Position numbers and translations under genes: made by a program. Shown one piece after another: positions 36,697-45,949 of a stretch of 64,000 nt of DNA (the stretch's first letter is position 1; each line of letters starts with the position of its first letter). The notes beneath the pieces are model-generated. The model did not search any database. It had not been told where the DNA came from and saw only the letters and a program-made list of their open reading frames with translations. Location of the stretch: NCBI GenBank assembly GCA_008107755.1, contig VIRH01000087.1, positions 166,280-230,279 of the forward strand. The letters are read 5' to 3'. The DNA comes from Rhodobacterales bacterium (GTDB taxonomy: Bacteria; Pseudomonadota; Alphaproteobacteria; Rhizobiales; Stappiaceae).

Positions 36697-38772
36697 ATGG
36701 TCTGGTCCCTGTCCTTCGACCCTTTGCTACCCCTTTGGGCGCTGATTGCCGGCGCCGTCATCGCCGTGCTTCTGGCCGGCATTTCCGGCTTCATCAACCT
36801 GCGCGGCTGGCTGCTGCGGTCGCTGACGATGGCTCTGCTCCTGCTGGCCCTCGCAAATCCCGCCGTCGAGCGCGAGGATCGCGAGCCCCTGTCCAGCGTG
36901 GTCGCCCTTGTCATCGACAAGAGCCAGAGCCAGCGGCTTGCCGACCGCCAGAGCACCACGGACGAGGTCGCCCGGACGGTGGAGGAGCGGGTCGGCTCCC
37001 TTGAGGGCGTCGACCTTCGGGTGATGGAATCGCGCAACTCAGGCTCCGGCGACGGCACGCAGATCTTCCAGACGCTGTCCAACGGCCTTGCCGACGTACC
37101 GCCCGAACGGGTGGGCGGCGCGATCATCGTCACGGACGGTCAGATCCACGACGTGCCCGCCAACGCAGGCGCTCTCGGCTTCGACGCGCCCGTACACGGT
37201 CTGATCACCGGCACTGCGGATGAGCGCGATCGGCGCATCGTTCTGGACAAGGCCCCACGCTTCGGCCTCGTCGGCTCCGAGCAGACGGTAAGTCTGACGG
37301 TGGTCGATCAGGGACAAGGCACCGGCCCCGGCGATCAGGTCGACGTCACCGTCAAGCGGGACGGCGACGTCATCACCCGGCAAAGGGCGCGCACGGGCGA
37401 GAAACTGGATATCCCGGTCGGCATCGCCCATGGCGGCGACAACATCTTCGAATTCGAGGCAGCGCCGCTGGACGGCGAGCTGACGCAGCTGAACAATCGC
37501 GCCGTGGTGACGATCGACGGTATCCGCGAGAACCTGCGCGTTCTGCTGGTATCCGGCTCTCCGCATGCGGGCGAGCGAACCTGGCGGAACTTGCTCAAGT
37601 CCGACGCATCCGTCGATCTTGTCCACTTCACCATCCTGCGCCCACCCGAAAAGCAGGACGGCACGCCAATCAACCAGTTGTCGCTGATCGCCTTTCCGAC
37701 CCGCGAGCTGTTCTCGGTCAAGATCGATGAATTCGACCTGATCATCTTCGATCGTTATGTGCGGCGCGGCGTTCTGCCGATGCTCTATTTCGACAATATC
37801 GCCCGCTATGTGCGCGACGGTGGGGCGATGCTTCTGGCAGGCGGGCCGGACTATGCCGAAGGCGGTAGCCTCTACCGCACGCCGCTCGCCCCGATCCTGC
37901 CCGCACGCCCGACCGGCACAATCCTGGAAGAGCCTTATCACGCAAAGCTCGCCGAGCTCGGCAAACGCCATCCGGTCACACGGGGCCTTCCCGGCGCAGA
38001 GCAGGATCCGCCGGCCTGGAGCCGCTGGTTCCGGGCTGTCGATACAGAACTCGACAAGGGCCAGGAACTGATGACCGGCCCCTCCGACACACCGCTGCTG
38101 GTGCTGAACCGCGAGGGTGAAGGCCGCGTCGCGATGCTGTTGTCCGACCATGTCTGGCTCTGGGCCCGCGGTTACGAAGGCGGCGGCCCCCATGTTCCGC
38201 TTTTGCGCAGGCTCGGGCACTGGCTGATGCAGGAGCCCGACCTTGAAGAAGAAGCGTTGAACGTGTCCCTGCGCGGCACCGAACTGCTGATCGAACGTCA
38301 GACGCTCGGCGACAGCGTCGGCGAGGTCACTGTCACCTCGCCGTCTGGCGACCAGTCGGTCATCACCCTGGCAGAAGACGAGCCGGGCCTCTGGAAAGGC
38401 ACCACGCCGGCGAATGAGACCGGACTGTTTGCAGTGACGGATGGCGAGATGAATGCGCTCATTCACGTTGGCCCGCAGAACCCGAGAGAATATACCGACG
38501 TCCTGTCGACGACCGACGTTCTGTCACCGGTGAGCGAGGCCACCGGCGGCGCGTCGCGGCGCCTGCGTGACGTCGGCGGCGATATCGAGGTGCCGAGGAT
38601 TGTCTCCTCCCAGCCCTCCGCGCGCTATGCCGGCAACGGCTGGATCGGTCTCAAGCAGACCCAGGCCAGCGTCCTGAACGGCGTCGACCGCTATCCCCTG
38701 ATGATCGGACTTCTGGGCCTTGCCCTGCTGTTGGGTGCGTTGTCACTCACCTGGTGCCGCGAAGGGCGGTAG
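36697..38772 (+). CDS. Membrane protein with glutamine-amidotransferase-like domain, MoxR operon
   Basis: 691 residues. N-terminal membrane pair (LWALIAGAVIAVLLAGISGFI and SLTMALLLLALANPA) precedes a VWA-like strand (VVALVIDKSQSQ). The middle part (from about residue 270, NLRVLLVSGSPHAGERTWRNLLKS, then RYVRDGGAMLLAGGPDYAEGGS) resembles a class I glutamine amidotransferase-like fold without its catalytic nucleophile Cys in an obvious elbow. A final C-terminal helix (LMIGLLGLALLLGALSLTW) anchors the tail. Last gene of the four-gene operon; followed by a stem-loop. Confidence 0.8.
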   Translation: MVWSLSFDPLLPLWALIAGAVIAVLLAGISGFINLRGWLLRSLTMALLLLALANPAVEREDREPLSSVVALVIDKSQSQRLADRQSTTDEVARTVEERVGSLEGVDLRVMESRNSGSGDGTQIFQTLSNGLADVPPERVGGAIIVTDGQIHDVPANAGALGFDAPVHGLITGTADERDRRIVLDKAPRFGLVGSEQTVSLTVVDQGQGTGPGDQVDVTVKRDGDVITRQRARTGEKLDIPVGIAHGGDNIFEFEAAPLDGELTQLNNRAVVTIDGIRENLRVLLVSGSPHAGERTWRNLLKSDASVDLVHFTILRPPEKQDGTPINQLSLIAFPTRELFSVKIDEFDLIIFDRYVRRGVLPMLYFDNIARYVRDGGAMLLAGGPDYAEGGSLYRTPLAPILPARPTGTILEEPYHAKLAELGKRHPVTRGLPGAEQDPPAWSRWFRAVDTELDKGQELMTGPSDTPLLVLNREGEGRVAMLLSDHVWLWARGYEGGGPHVPLLRRLGHWLMQEPDLEEEALNVSLRGTELLIERQTLGDSVGEVTVTSPSGDQSVITLAEDEPGLWKGTTPANETGLFAVTDGEMNALIHVGPQNPREYTDVLSTTDVLSPVSEATGGASRRLRDVGGDIEVPRIVSSQPSARYAGNGWIGLKQTQASVLNGVDRYPLMIGLLGLALLLGALSLTWCREGR

Positions 38773-38802
38773 GGATCTCGCCATCCGCCAGACACGGATT
38801 TG

Positions 38803-38826
38803 CCCTCTCCCCCGCTCGGGAGAGGG
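38803..38826. terminator. Stem-loop between convergent genes, probable bidirectional terminator
   Basis: CCCTCTCCC / GGGAGAGGG, a perfect 9-bp stem with a six-base loop, flanked by TTTG and AAAG. It lies between the MoxR operon (plus) and a GNAT gene (minus), where either strand would need a stop. This CT-rich hairpin is also a common dispersed intergenic repeat in proteobacteria. Confidence 0.6.
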
Positions 38827-38891
38827 AAAGACGACCGTAGCCGAAAGCCTGGTTCGGATCTGATCCTGAGCTTGGAAATCTGGAAGCCTGC

Positions 38892-39413
38892 TTAAGAAGC
38901 GGCGGCTTCCGCCGCTTCGTCCCACCCACCGTGAACAGCACCTTCGGGCATGTCAGCATCGTTGAGACATGCAACGAGAAGCCGGGCCGGATCGACCGGA
39001 CCGGGCAAAGTGATCTTGCCGAACGGCACCTGAGCAAATCCGAACGGGCCGTAATAAGGCGCATCACCGACAAGAAGCACCACCTTGTCGCCGGCTGCTT
39101 CCGCTGCCTCCATGGCCGTGCGCATGAGCGCCTTGCCAAGACCCCGGTTCTTGAAATCCGGAGACACGGTCAACGGCCCCAACAGCAGCGCCCTGGTCTC
39201 GCCGATCATGATCGGCGACAGGCGGATCGAAGCGGCAATAGAGGAACCGGCGACAACGACGAAGGACAGGTCCTCGCGATGCGGCACGTTCTCGCGGATA
39301 CGGAAGGCCGTCCGGGCAAACCGCCCAGGGCCGAAGGCCTCGGCCTGCAGCTCTTCAACGGTGGCAGTATCGGATGGATGTTCGGTCCGGATGACCCAGG
39401 ACGTCTGTTTCAT
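38892..39413 (-). CDS. GNAT-family N-acetyltransferase (YhbS-like)
   Basis: 173 residues. Acetyl-CoA loop DFKNRGLGKALMRTAMEAAEAAG, preceded by LGPLTVSP and followed by VVLLVGDAPYYGPFGF, the standard YhbS arrangement. Substrate unknown. Monocistronic, convergent with the MoxR operon. Confidence 0.88.
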   Translation of the reverse strand: MKQTSWVIRTEHPSDTATVEELQAEAFGPGRFARTAFRIRENVPHREDLSFVVVAGSSIAASIRLSPIMIGETRALLLGPLTVSPDFKNRGLGKALMRTAMEAAEAAGDKVVLLVGDAPYYGPFGFAQVPFGKITLPGPVDPARLLVACLNDADMPEGAVHGGWDEAAEAAAS

Positions 39414-39794
39414 GAGGTTGTTTCCTGCAAGCGATCTTCAGATGAAAGCGCGCCTGCGTTCAACCCGGAAGAAGCGATAGGAGGAACCGGGGACAGGTCA
39501 GCCGCGACGAAGCGAACGAGAGCGATCTCGTCGGGTGGTTCGTCGTCGAAGTGTCAGACCTGCGGTCATCATTGCCTGTCTATCCGTCTCACGGAATCTG
39601 CGGAGCGTTTTCCTGCCCCGCATCCTCTTGTCTGGAAGTCAAGCGGTTAGCATGTGCTCCTGTGGCGGTCCAGCCTTTTTTCGGAACCAGCCGACGCCGC
39701 TCATTGTTCACTTAGAAGAAACAGAGCATTCAGCTGATTGCATTTCAGCAGGTAGGCTCAACCTTTATAAGGACGGAAAACAAAGGAGAGCGTC
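39414..39794. other. Divergent intergenic region, no gene recognised
   Basis: About 380 bases between a GNAT gene (minus) and the GST-like gene (plus). AT-rich part near 39700-39775 is the likely plus-strand promoter, and AAAGGAG at 39782-39788 is the ribosome site of the gene that follows. Open frames here (for example plus 39535-40020) overlap the real gene in another frame and look like shadows. Confidence 0.5.
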
Positions 39795-40769
39795 ATGGGT
39801 TTGCTGGTCGACGGCCAATGGAAAGACAAATGGTACGATACGGAATCGACGGGTGGACGGTTCGTTCGCGATGAGTCGTCTTTCCGGAACTGGATCACCG
39901 CCGACGGTTCGGCAGGCCCGAGCGGCGACGGTGGTTTCAAGGCCGAAGCGGACCGCTATCACCTGTTTGTCTCCTACGCATGCCCCTGGGCACACCGGAC
40001 CCTGGTCTTTCGCAAGCTGAAAAAGCTTCAGGATTTGATCCCCGTGACCGCCGTTCAGCCGCTGATGCTGGAAAACGGCTGGGAATTTCCGGAGATCGAG
40101 CCGCTGACCGGCGCGAAATACGCCTGGCACATCTATGTGAAGGCAAAGCCCGACTATACCGGCCGCGCGACGGTGCCTATCCTCTGGGACAAGAAACAGA
40201 ACACCATCGTCAGCAACGAGTCCTCCGAAATCATCCGGATGTTCAACTCCGCTTTCGATGACCTGACCGGATCAAGCGCCGACTACTACCCGAGCGACCT
40301 TCGCTCGGAGATCAACGAAATCAACGAGCGCGTCTATCACACGGTCAATAACGGCGTTTACAAGTCCGGGTTCGCGACCACGCAGGAAGCCTACGAGGAA
40401 GCCGTGACCGCGCTGTTCGAAACCCTGGATTTCCTTGAGGATCGCCTCGGATCAAACCGCTATCTCGTCGGAGACCGGCTGACCGAAGCCGACTGGCGCC
40501 TGTTTACGACGCTGATGCGCTTTGACGCGGTCTATTTCGGACACTTCAAGTGCAACATCCGCAGGATCGAGGACTACCCCAACCTGTCGAATTACCTGCG
40601 CGAACTCTACCAGACCCCGGGTGTGCCGGACACGGTCGAAATGGACACCATCAAGAAGCACTATTACGGCTCGCACGAAACGGTCAATCCGACCCGCATC
40701 GTCCCCGTCGGCCCGGAACTCGATTTCGAGCGACCGCACAACAGGGACAAGCTGAAGGCCGCCGCCTGA
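39795..40769 (+). CDS. Glutathionyl-hydroquinone reductase-like protein (Xi-class GST)
   Basis: 324 residues, the length of the Xi class. The catalytic Cys is in SYACPWAHR, with the N-terminal RYHLFVSYACPWAHRTLVFRKLK and the C-terminal GDRLTEADWRLFTTLMRFDAVYFGHFKCN region of the family. Members reduce glutathionyl-hydroquinones with glutathione. AAAGGAG precedes the ATG. Stands alone. Confidence 0.92.
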   Translation: MGLLVDGQWKDKWYDTESTGGRFVRDESSFRNWITADGSAGPSGDGGFKAEADRYHLFVSYACPWAHRTLVFRKLKKLQDLIPVTAVQPLMLENGWEFPEIEPLTGAKYAWHIYVKAKPDYTGRATVPILWDKKQNTIVSNESSEIIRMFNSAFDDLTGSSADYYPSDLRSEINEINERVYHTVNNGVYKSGFATTQEAYEEAVTALFETLDFLEDRLGSNRYLVGDRLTEADWRLFTTLMRFDAVYFGHFKCNIRRIEDYPNLSNYLRELYQTPGVPDTVEMDTIKKHYYGSHETVNPTRIVPVGPELDFERPHNRDKLKAAA

Positions 40770-40827
40770 GCCTCCGAAAACCGGATTGTGGCGCCGTGAC
40801 GATCGCGGTGCAATTTCCGGCAGCAGC

Positions 40828-41313
40828 CTACCATCTTACGCCGGACGGGAAATCTCCCGTCCGGTATTCCGCAAGACGGCGCGACGTCGCCGAACTGAGA
40901 TCCTCCGGCAGCGCCTCCAACGAAAAGAACCCGGCCTCCTCGATTTCCCGGTTGGGCATGAGGTAATTTTCGGCTCGCGACCATGCGCCAAGGTGAAACA
41001 GGCCGACATGATCGCGCCCGGTCGCTTTCCGGTTCAGATAGACATTCAGCAGAACCGGCGTATCGACCGCATGGATACCGGCTTCCTCGCGCACTTCGCG
41101 CCCGGCGGCATCATGCATGCTCTCCCCTCCCTCGACACCACCGCCCGGCAGATACCAGCCGGCCAGATAGGTGTGCCGGACCAGAAGCACCTTTTTCTGC
41201 GAATCTTCCACGATCACCCTGACGCCAAGCGTATAGGGATTGCGGACAAGGCCGACGCCCTGGATCAGGGTCTGGGTCCAATGCTTCGGGAAAAGGGACA
41301 AAACTTTCAGCAT
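40828..41313 (-). CDS. Nudix hydrolase
   Basis: 161 residues. Complete Nudix box GGGVEGGESMHDAAGREVREEAGI, preceded by VLLVRHTYLAGWYLP. Substrate unknown. A perfect 10-bp inverted repeat (CCGGACGGGA / TCCCGTCCGG, 40841-40864) lies inside the last codons; it may help end the mRNA but has no T-run. Convergent with the GST-like gene. Confidence 0.88.
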   Translation of the reverse strand: MLKVLSLFPKHWTQTLIQGVGLVRNPYTLGVRVIVEDSQKKVLLVRHTYLAGWYLPGGGVEGGESMHDAAGREVREEAGIHAVDTPVLLNVYLNRKATGRDHVGLFHLGAWSRAENYLMPNREIEEAGFFSLEALPEDLSSATSRRLAEYRTGDFPSGVRW

Positions 41314-41490
41314 TTTCCGAGAGTTACCTCTGAAACGTCTGCTGGCAAGATTAAATTAACCCATGCAGGCGTTGCAGGGCTGCCCCTCCGTAATAGCGCT
41401 CCTCAATCAGGCAACTGATGCCTATATATCGGGCAACTTGATGATTTTGAAAGCAATGCATGTCATTGCCGTTACCCCAAGGACAAGAAG

Positions 41491-41610
41491 ATGTTCAAAC
41501 TGCTTTTCGGCAAGCGCCGTGCACGCCCTGCCGCCTACAACTGGAAGCCGGCACTGGATCTCACCAATCCGCGCGTTGCTGCTGCCCTGTCGACGTTCCC
41601 GACCAACTGA
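41491..41610 (+). CDS. Candidate 39-residue small protein, unknown
   Basis: ATG at 41491 with AAGGA at 41479-41483, ending TGA at 41610. The product begins MFKLLFGKRRARPAAYNWKP: short hydrophobic start, strongly basic patch, then a Pro/Asn-rich tail. Below usual ORF cut-offs. Followed by a 12-bp hairpin at 41661-41695. No family is recognised; the ribosome site, the otherwise unassigned position and the hairpin are the only support. Confidence 0.45.
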   Translation: MFKLLFGKRRARPAAYNWKPALDLTNPRVAAALSTFPTN

Positions 41611-41660
41611 TTGATGGCCGGATCAGACCTGAATTCGGGTCTCGCACCCGCAAGTAAATA

Positions 41661-41695
41661 AGAACGCCGCGTTATTTTCCTTGACGCGGCGTTCT
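41661..41695 (+). terminator. Strong hairpin after the small gene, attenuator or terminator
   Basis: AGAACGCCGCGT / ACGCGGCGTTCT, a perfect 12-bp stem with an 11-base AT-rich loop, lying 20 bases before the metallophosphoesterase start codon and 50 after the small ORF. There is no T-run after it, so it may act as an attenuator or mRNA processing hairpin rather than a classical terminator. Confidence 0.55.
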
Positions 41696-41714
41696 CAGCT
41701 TTGAAGATGCGCCC

Positions 41715-42638
41715 ATGTTCAAGCTCGCGCATCTATCCGACCCGCATCTCGGTCCCTTGCCGGATCCGAAGCTCCTCCAGCTGTTTTCCAAGCGCATCCT
41801 CGGTTATCTGAACTGGCGTCGAAACCGGTCGCGCATCATGGGCGCGAACTATCTGGAACAGCTTGTCGAGGACATGCAGGCACAGGCGCCGGATCACATC
41901 GCCGTCACCGGCGACCTCGTCAACATTGCGCTTCCCATCGAAATCGCCGGTGCCAGAACCTGGCTGGAAGAAGTCGGCACCCCCGACCTCGTCAGTGTCG
42001 TCCCCGGCAACCACGATGCCTATGTGCCCGGCGCCATCCGCAAGGCGCGTCAGGCCTGGTGGCCCTACATGCGCGGGGATGGCTCCCCCGAGGTTCCGGC
42101 CGACGGCAAATATCCGGAAGCCAACTTTCCCTACATCCGCCGCCGCGACGACATTGCGCTGATCGGCGTAACGACAGGCCGCGCCAGTGCGCCCTGGTTC
42201 GCGACCGGTCGCGTGGGCAGCAAGCAGAGCCGTCGCCTGCGCACGATCCTTGAGGATCTCGGGCGCGAGGGGCTGTTCCGCGTCGTGATGCTGCACCACC
42301 CGCCCTTCAAGCATGCCACCCGCTGGCACAAGCGCCTCTCCGACGCCTCGCGCGTGCGCGCCGTCGTCAAACGGGCCGGTGCCGAGCTGATCCTGCATGG
42401 ACACACTCATATCGACAGTTTCGAGACGATCGATGGCCCAGCCGGCCCAGTGCCGGTGATCGGCGTGCCCTCTGCCACCAGTGCCCCCGGCGGCAAGAAA
42501 CCACCTGCCCGCTACAATCTCTTCAACATCGAAAAGACCAATGAAGGCTGGTCCTGCCGTTGGGAGGAGCACGGGTTCACGGAGCCTAGTGAGCCGGTTT
42601 CCCTACTCGAAACGCGCGACCTCACGATACCCGGATAG
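41715..42638 (+). CDS. Metallophosphoesterase (calcineurin-like)
   Basis: 307 residues. All five metal-site blocks are present in order: HLSDPHLG, GDLVN, GNHD, HHPPF and GHTHID. The family hydrolyses phosphoesters with two metal ions; the exact substrate (cyclic nucleotide, phosphoprotein or lipid) cannot be read. ATG at 41715. A hairpin lies just upstream. Confidence 0.92.
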   Translation: MFKLAHLSDPHLGPLPDPKLLQLFSKRILGYLNWRRNRSRIMGANYLEQLVEDMQAQAPDHIAVTGDLVNIALPIEIAGARTWLEEVGTPDLVSVVPGNHDAYVPGAIRKARQAWWPYMRGDGSPEVPADGKYPEANFPYIRRRDDIALIGVTTGRASAPWFATGRVGSKQSRRLRTILEDLGREGLFRVVMLHHPPFKHATRWHKRLSDASRVRAVVKRAGAELILHGHTHIDSFETIDGPAGPVPVIGVPSATSAPGGKKPPARYNLFNIEKTNEGWSCRWEEHGFTEPSEPVSLLETRDLTIPG

Positions 42639-42835
42639 GAGATCACTTTCAGGCCAGTGAGGCCGCAAGGGGCTCTGAAAACGTGTCCTGACGGCCGGCC
42701 TGGGTTCGCACAGGCGAAGCCTGCGCAACGCGCTTGTCAGCCTCGATCATGAAGTGACGTGTCGAAGAGACCTGAACGCCTGCCATTCATGCGATGGGAC
42801 CCGAAAGGGGAAACGCGCAAGGCGATCGCGCGACT

Positions 42836-43417
42836 TTACAGCGGGTTGGCGAACCAGGCGAAGGCGATGAGCCCAAGGATGCCGGCGGCGATCCCGATGC
42901 CGAAGGCACCTGCGACCGCGAGCCAGGGCACACGTGTTTCCTTGACGCGAACCACCTGGGAATCGATCGCGACCTGCCGGAGGCGATTGTTCAGCCAATC
43001 GCCTTCCATCGCCTTTTCGCGTTCCAGAACGCGCTCCGCGATATACTCCGTCAGGCAGTCGGCCATGTCGTCGATATTGGCGGTTTCCAGAATGACGACC
43101 CGGCCAAGGCGCGTATCCTTCAGGAAGCGGTAGGTTCTGCGATCCCCTCCGACCGCAACGTGGCTGGTCGAGTCGACCCACAGCCGCGGTGTCGAACCGG
43201 CCAGGATCTGCAGGGAAAACTGATCGTCGTCCTGAGGGATCTCCTTGAAGACATCCTTCAGTTCGTCGGCCAGCATGTCCAGTCGGGCCCGTTCCGTATC
43301 CTGCAGCTCGACCACGACATCGGAGCGCTCCACCTCGCCGAGCTGAACCTTGCGGATGGCATCCCGCAGGGATCTCATGCGTGTGTGAGGAACGACGTTA
43401 TCCTGCATTTCAGACAT
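42836..43417 (-). CDS. Unknown protein with C-terminal membrane anchor
   Basis: 193 residues from ATG 43417 (the reading can be extended to 43468). The first ~155 residues are charged and likely cytoplasmic (LRDAIRKVQLGEVERSDVVVELQDTERARLDMLADELKDVFKE); the last ~25 form one helix (LAVAGAFGIGIAAGILGLIAFAW). Tail-anchored layout. I recognise no family. A 7/8 match to the CtrA arrangement (TTAATCAACTCTTAC, 43461-43475) lies about 45 bases upstream; its relevance is uncertain. Confidence 0.6.
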   Translation of the reverse strand: MSEMQDNVVPHTRMRSLRDAIRKVQLGEVERSDVVVELQDTERARLDMLADELKDVFKEIPQDDDQFSLQILAGSTPRLWVDSTSHVAVGGDRRTYRFLKDTRLGRVVILETANIDDMADCLTEYIAERVLEREKAMEGDWLNNRLRQVAIDSQVVRVKETRVPWLAVAGAFGIGIAAGILGLIAFAWFANPL

Positions 43418-43646
43418 GTGGTGCCTGACTCCGTGTTTTCTGGCCTTGGTGTGAAGAGTCTTAATCAACTCTTACCTCGGTGAAACCGAAACAACCGCCT
43501 AACCAACAGCTATCCACTGGCAATGCTTCGATAATGGTTAACGGACTTTAAGGTATTTTTGCCGTCGTTGCCAAGCCGACGATCTGGCCATGCATGCGTT
43601 GTTGTCGTATGGAGGAAGAGATCGCGGATTTCCGGGAGTTTCGGCC

Positions 43647-44753
43647 ATGAATGTGGACGGCAAGAAGTATCGCACCATTTGGCCGGCGGAAGACGGCGGC
43701 AGTGTCGAGATCATCGACCAGACCAGATTTCCCTACAGGTTCGAGATCGTCAGCCTTCGGACGGTGGAAGATGCGGCGCACGCGATTCGGGACATGCAGG
43801 TTCGCGGCGCACCACTGATCGGCGCCACGGCGGCCTACGGCGTCGCACTTGCCATGAAGGCCGATCCCTCCGACGAAAATCTGCACGCCGCCTGTTCGGC
43901 GCTGCTCCAGACACGCCCGACCGCGGTCAACCTGCACTGGGCGCTCGACCGGGCCCTCAAGTCGCTTGTTCAGGTTGCGCCCGAACGGCGTGCGGACGCA
44001 GCCCTCGAGCTCGCCGCCGCCGTCTGCGACGAGGACATTGCCATCAACATGGCGATCGGCATGCATGGGATGAAACTTGTGGCGGCGCTTTCGGCCACCA
44101 AACGCCGCGGCGAGCCGGTCAACATTCTCACACACTGCAATGCCGGATGGCTGGCGACGGTCGACTGGGGCACCGCAACGGCTCCGATCTACATGGCGCA
44201 TGATGGCGGCATTCCAGTCCATGTCTGGGTGGACGAGACCCGGCCGCGCAATCAGGGCGCTTTTCTGACTGCCTGGGAGCTCGGCCAGCACGGTGTGCCG
44301 CATACGGTCGTGGTCGACAATGCCGGCGGTCACCTCATGCAGCGCGGCGAAGTGGACATGGTCATTGTCGGCACCGACCGCACGACTGCAACGGGTGATG
44401 TCTGCAACAAGATCGGGACCTATCTGAAGGCGCTCGCCGCAAGGGACAACGACGTGCCCTTCTATGTGGCCCTGCCTTCGCCGACCATCGACTTTTCACT
44501 CTCGGACGGTTTGCGGGAAATCCCGATCGAGGAACGCGGCGGAGAGGAAGTCAGCCGCATGAGCGGGCGCCTTTCGGACGGCAGCGTCGACACCATTGAT
44601 ATCGTCGCCGACGGGTCCGAGGTCGGGAATCCCGCCTTTGACGTCACCCCGGCTTGCCTCGTCACCGGCCTCATTACAGAACGCGGCGTTCTGGAACCGA
44701 ACAGGAAGGCGCTCGCCGACGCCTTCCCCGAACGGGTCAGAACCCGCGCCTGA
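43647..44753 (+). CDS. mtnA: S-methyl-5-thioribose-1-phosphate isomerase
   Basis: 368 residues. MtnA isomerises methylthioribose-1-phosphate to methylthioribulose-1-phosphate. Signature stretches: [58 protein letters not shown] and [24 protein letters not shown]. Start at 43647 has GGGAG upstream; a longer frame from 43590 exists. No other salvage gene is adjacent; mtnP is elsewhere in the window. Confidence 0.94.
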   Translation: MNVDGKKYRTIWPAEDGGSVEIIDQTRFPYRFEIVSLRTVEDAAHAIRDMQVRGAPLIGATAAYGVALAMKADPSDENLHAACSALLQTRPTAVNLHWALDRALKSLVQVAPERRADAALELAAAVCDEDIAINMAIGMHGMKLVAALSATKRRGEPVNILTHCNAGWLATVDWGTATAPIYMAHDGGIPVHVWVDETRPRNQGAFLTAWELGQHGVPHTVVVDNAGGHLMQRGEVDMVIVGTDRTTATGDVCNKIGTYLKALAARDNDVPFYVALPSPTIDFSLSDGLREIPIEERGGEEVSRMSGRLSDGSVDTIDIVADGSEVGNPAFDVTPACLVTGLITERGVLEPNRKALADAFPERVRTRA

Positions 44754-44775
44754 AAATCACGCTAATGGATAACCG

Positions 44776-45390
44776 CTAATCGATGACAGGCACGTGCGGA
44801 GCCTTGTCCGCGTCATAGATGCCCTTGAGCCGCGGATCGTCCGTCACCTCGATGGCCCGCTTGCAGGGTTTGAAGCCGCAGGACATGTAAAACCCCAGGG
44901 CCTGGGGACTGTCGGCGGTACAGGTATGAAGCCAGAAGCGTTTTGTATCCGGACGCGACCAGACCATCTCAACCGCCTGCCCCATCAGCCAGCGTCCGAC
45001 ACCACCGCCGATCGCGCCGGGCGTCAGCCCGAAATAGGCGAGCTCGGGTTCCGCTAGGTTCGCATAATCGATTTCCAGAAGACCGGCCGGCTTGCCGTCG
45101 ATCATGGCACGGAACATTTCGCGTGTCGGTTCTGACAAGATGGTCTCCAGCGCGCACTTGTTCATCGTCAGCCGCTCGCACCAGATCCAGTCCTCTCCGA
45201 TCTCCCGAAAGAGGCTCGTGTAGGCCTCCGCCGTGGGAGCGCTCCAGCGGTCCAGAACGAGATCGGGGCGTTGGCGGCTCAGGGGCGCATTTGGTGGGGC
45301 GAGCATTTCCAGGAATGTCACGACCATTGCGATCTTGCCCGCCGGAATATCCGTGTATCCGTCAAGATCGAGCATCGGCTGCGTGGACAT
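44776..45390 (-). CDS. GNAT-family N-acetyltransferase
   Basis: 204 residues. Contains AYFGLTPGAIGGGVGRWLMGQAVEMVW (acetyl-CoA binding) and the LHTCTADSPQALGFYMSCGFKP motif typical of GNAT C-terminal halves. The N-terminal ~80 residues are unusual for the short members. Substrate unknown. Convergent with mtnA. Confidence 0.85.
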   Translation of the reverse strand: MSTQPMLDLDGYTDIPAGKIAMVVTFLEMLAPPNAPLSRQRPDLVLDRWSAPTAEAYTSLFREIGEDWIWCERLTMNKCALETILSEPTREMFRAMIDGKPAGLLEIDYANLAEPELAYFGLTPGAIGGGVGRWLMGQAVEMVWSRPDTKRFWLHTCTADSPQALGFYMSCGFKPCKRAIEVTDDPRLKGIYDADKAPHVPVID

Positions 45391-45524
45391 GGTCCCTCCA
45401 TTTTGGTGATGGTGCCCGGCACCGTCTTCAGCATGTGGTCAGATGGTGTGTCTGATGTGTTCGGAGGCCCGTCTATCAGTTTCCTTACATCTACCCAAGA
45501 GCAGTTCTGCCAATCCGCGACCTG

Positions 45525-45539
45525 TTAACCCGGCATTAA
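45525..45539 (+). promoter_or_regulatory. CtrA-type site, first tandem small gene
   Basis: TTAACCCGGCATTAA, exact TTAA-N7-TTAA. The A of the start codon at 45584 is 45 bases after its last base, the same distance as for the second gene. Confidence 0.7.
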
Positions 45540-45583
45540 CCATGACCGCTGATGGTTGATGGGTATCCAGGAAAGATGCAGAT

Positions 45584-45859
45584 ATGGCCAAAGTCGGAAA
45601 TTACGTCCAGCGTGACTATCACAATCGTTTTCGCTCGAAGCAGAAGAAGACGTGGTCGGACTATAACAAGTCCTGGAGCCAGCGGCGTCAGGCTTCCGCG
45701 GCGAAGGCGCAGCAATTGCGAAATGTTGCCGCCAGCTTTACCACAATCAGTGTTCAGGCCAGCCAGGCGAATACGAGCTTCGTGATGCAGAATCAGGGCA
45801 CGCTCGGCACATATGCCAGCCAGACGGCTGCGCTATCCCGGTACAACTTCCTCGCCTGA
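45584..45859 (+). CDS. Unknown 91-residue protein, first of a tandem pair
   Basis: 91 residues beginning MAKVGNYVQRDYHNRFRS and ending AALSRYNFLA; the block FVMQNQG-LGTYASQ is shared with the paralogue. Basic N-terminus, amphipathic middle, no signal peptide or membrane helix. I counted about 57 of 91 identical positions with the second copy and no gaps. An exact CtrA-type site sits 45 bases upstream. It lies beside flhA, so a link to motility or the cell cycle is inferred, not shown. Family not recognised. Confidence 0.75.
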   Translation: MAKVGNYVQRDYHNRFRSKQKKTWSDYNKSWSQRRQASAAKAQQLRNVAASFTTISVQASQANTSFVMQNQGTLGTYASQTAALSRYNFLA

Positions 45860-45890
45860 GCGCCCATCCCGCTTTCCGCTTCGTCAGACC

Positions 45891-45905
45891 TTAACACCCC
45901 GTTAA
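45891..45905 (+). promoter_or_regulatory. CtrA-type site, second tandem small gene
   Basis: TTAACACCCCGTTAA, exact TTAA-N7-TTAA, ending 45 bases before the ATG at 45950. Same site-to-start distance as the first copy. Confidence 0.7.
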
Positions 45906-45949
45906 GGGGCCGGTGAGATCATGCGCGTGTGTCCAGGAGGGATGCAACC

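Noticed and set aside
43539..43552. TTAACGGACTTTAA as a CtrA site upstream of mtnA
   Set aside because: The half-sites are six, not seven, bases apart; mtnA is a metabolic gene with no cell-cycle link.
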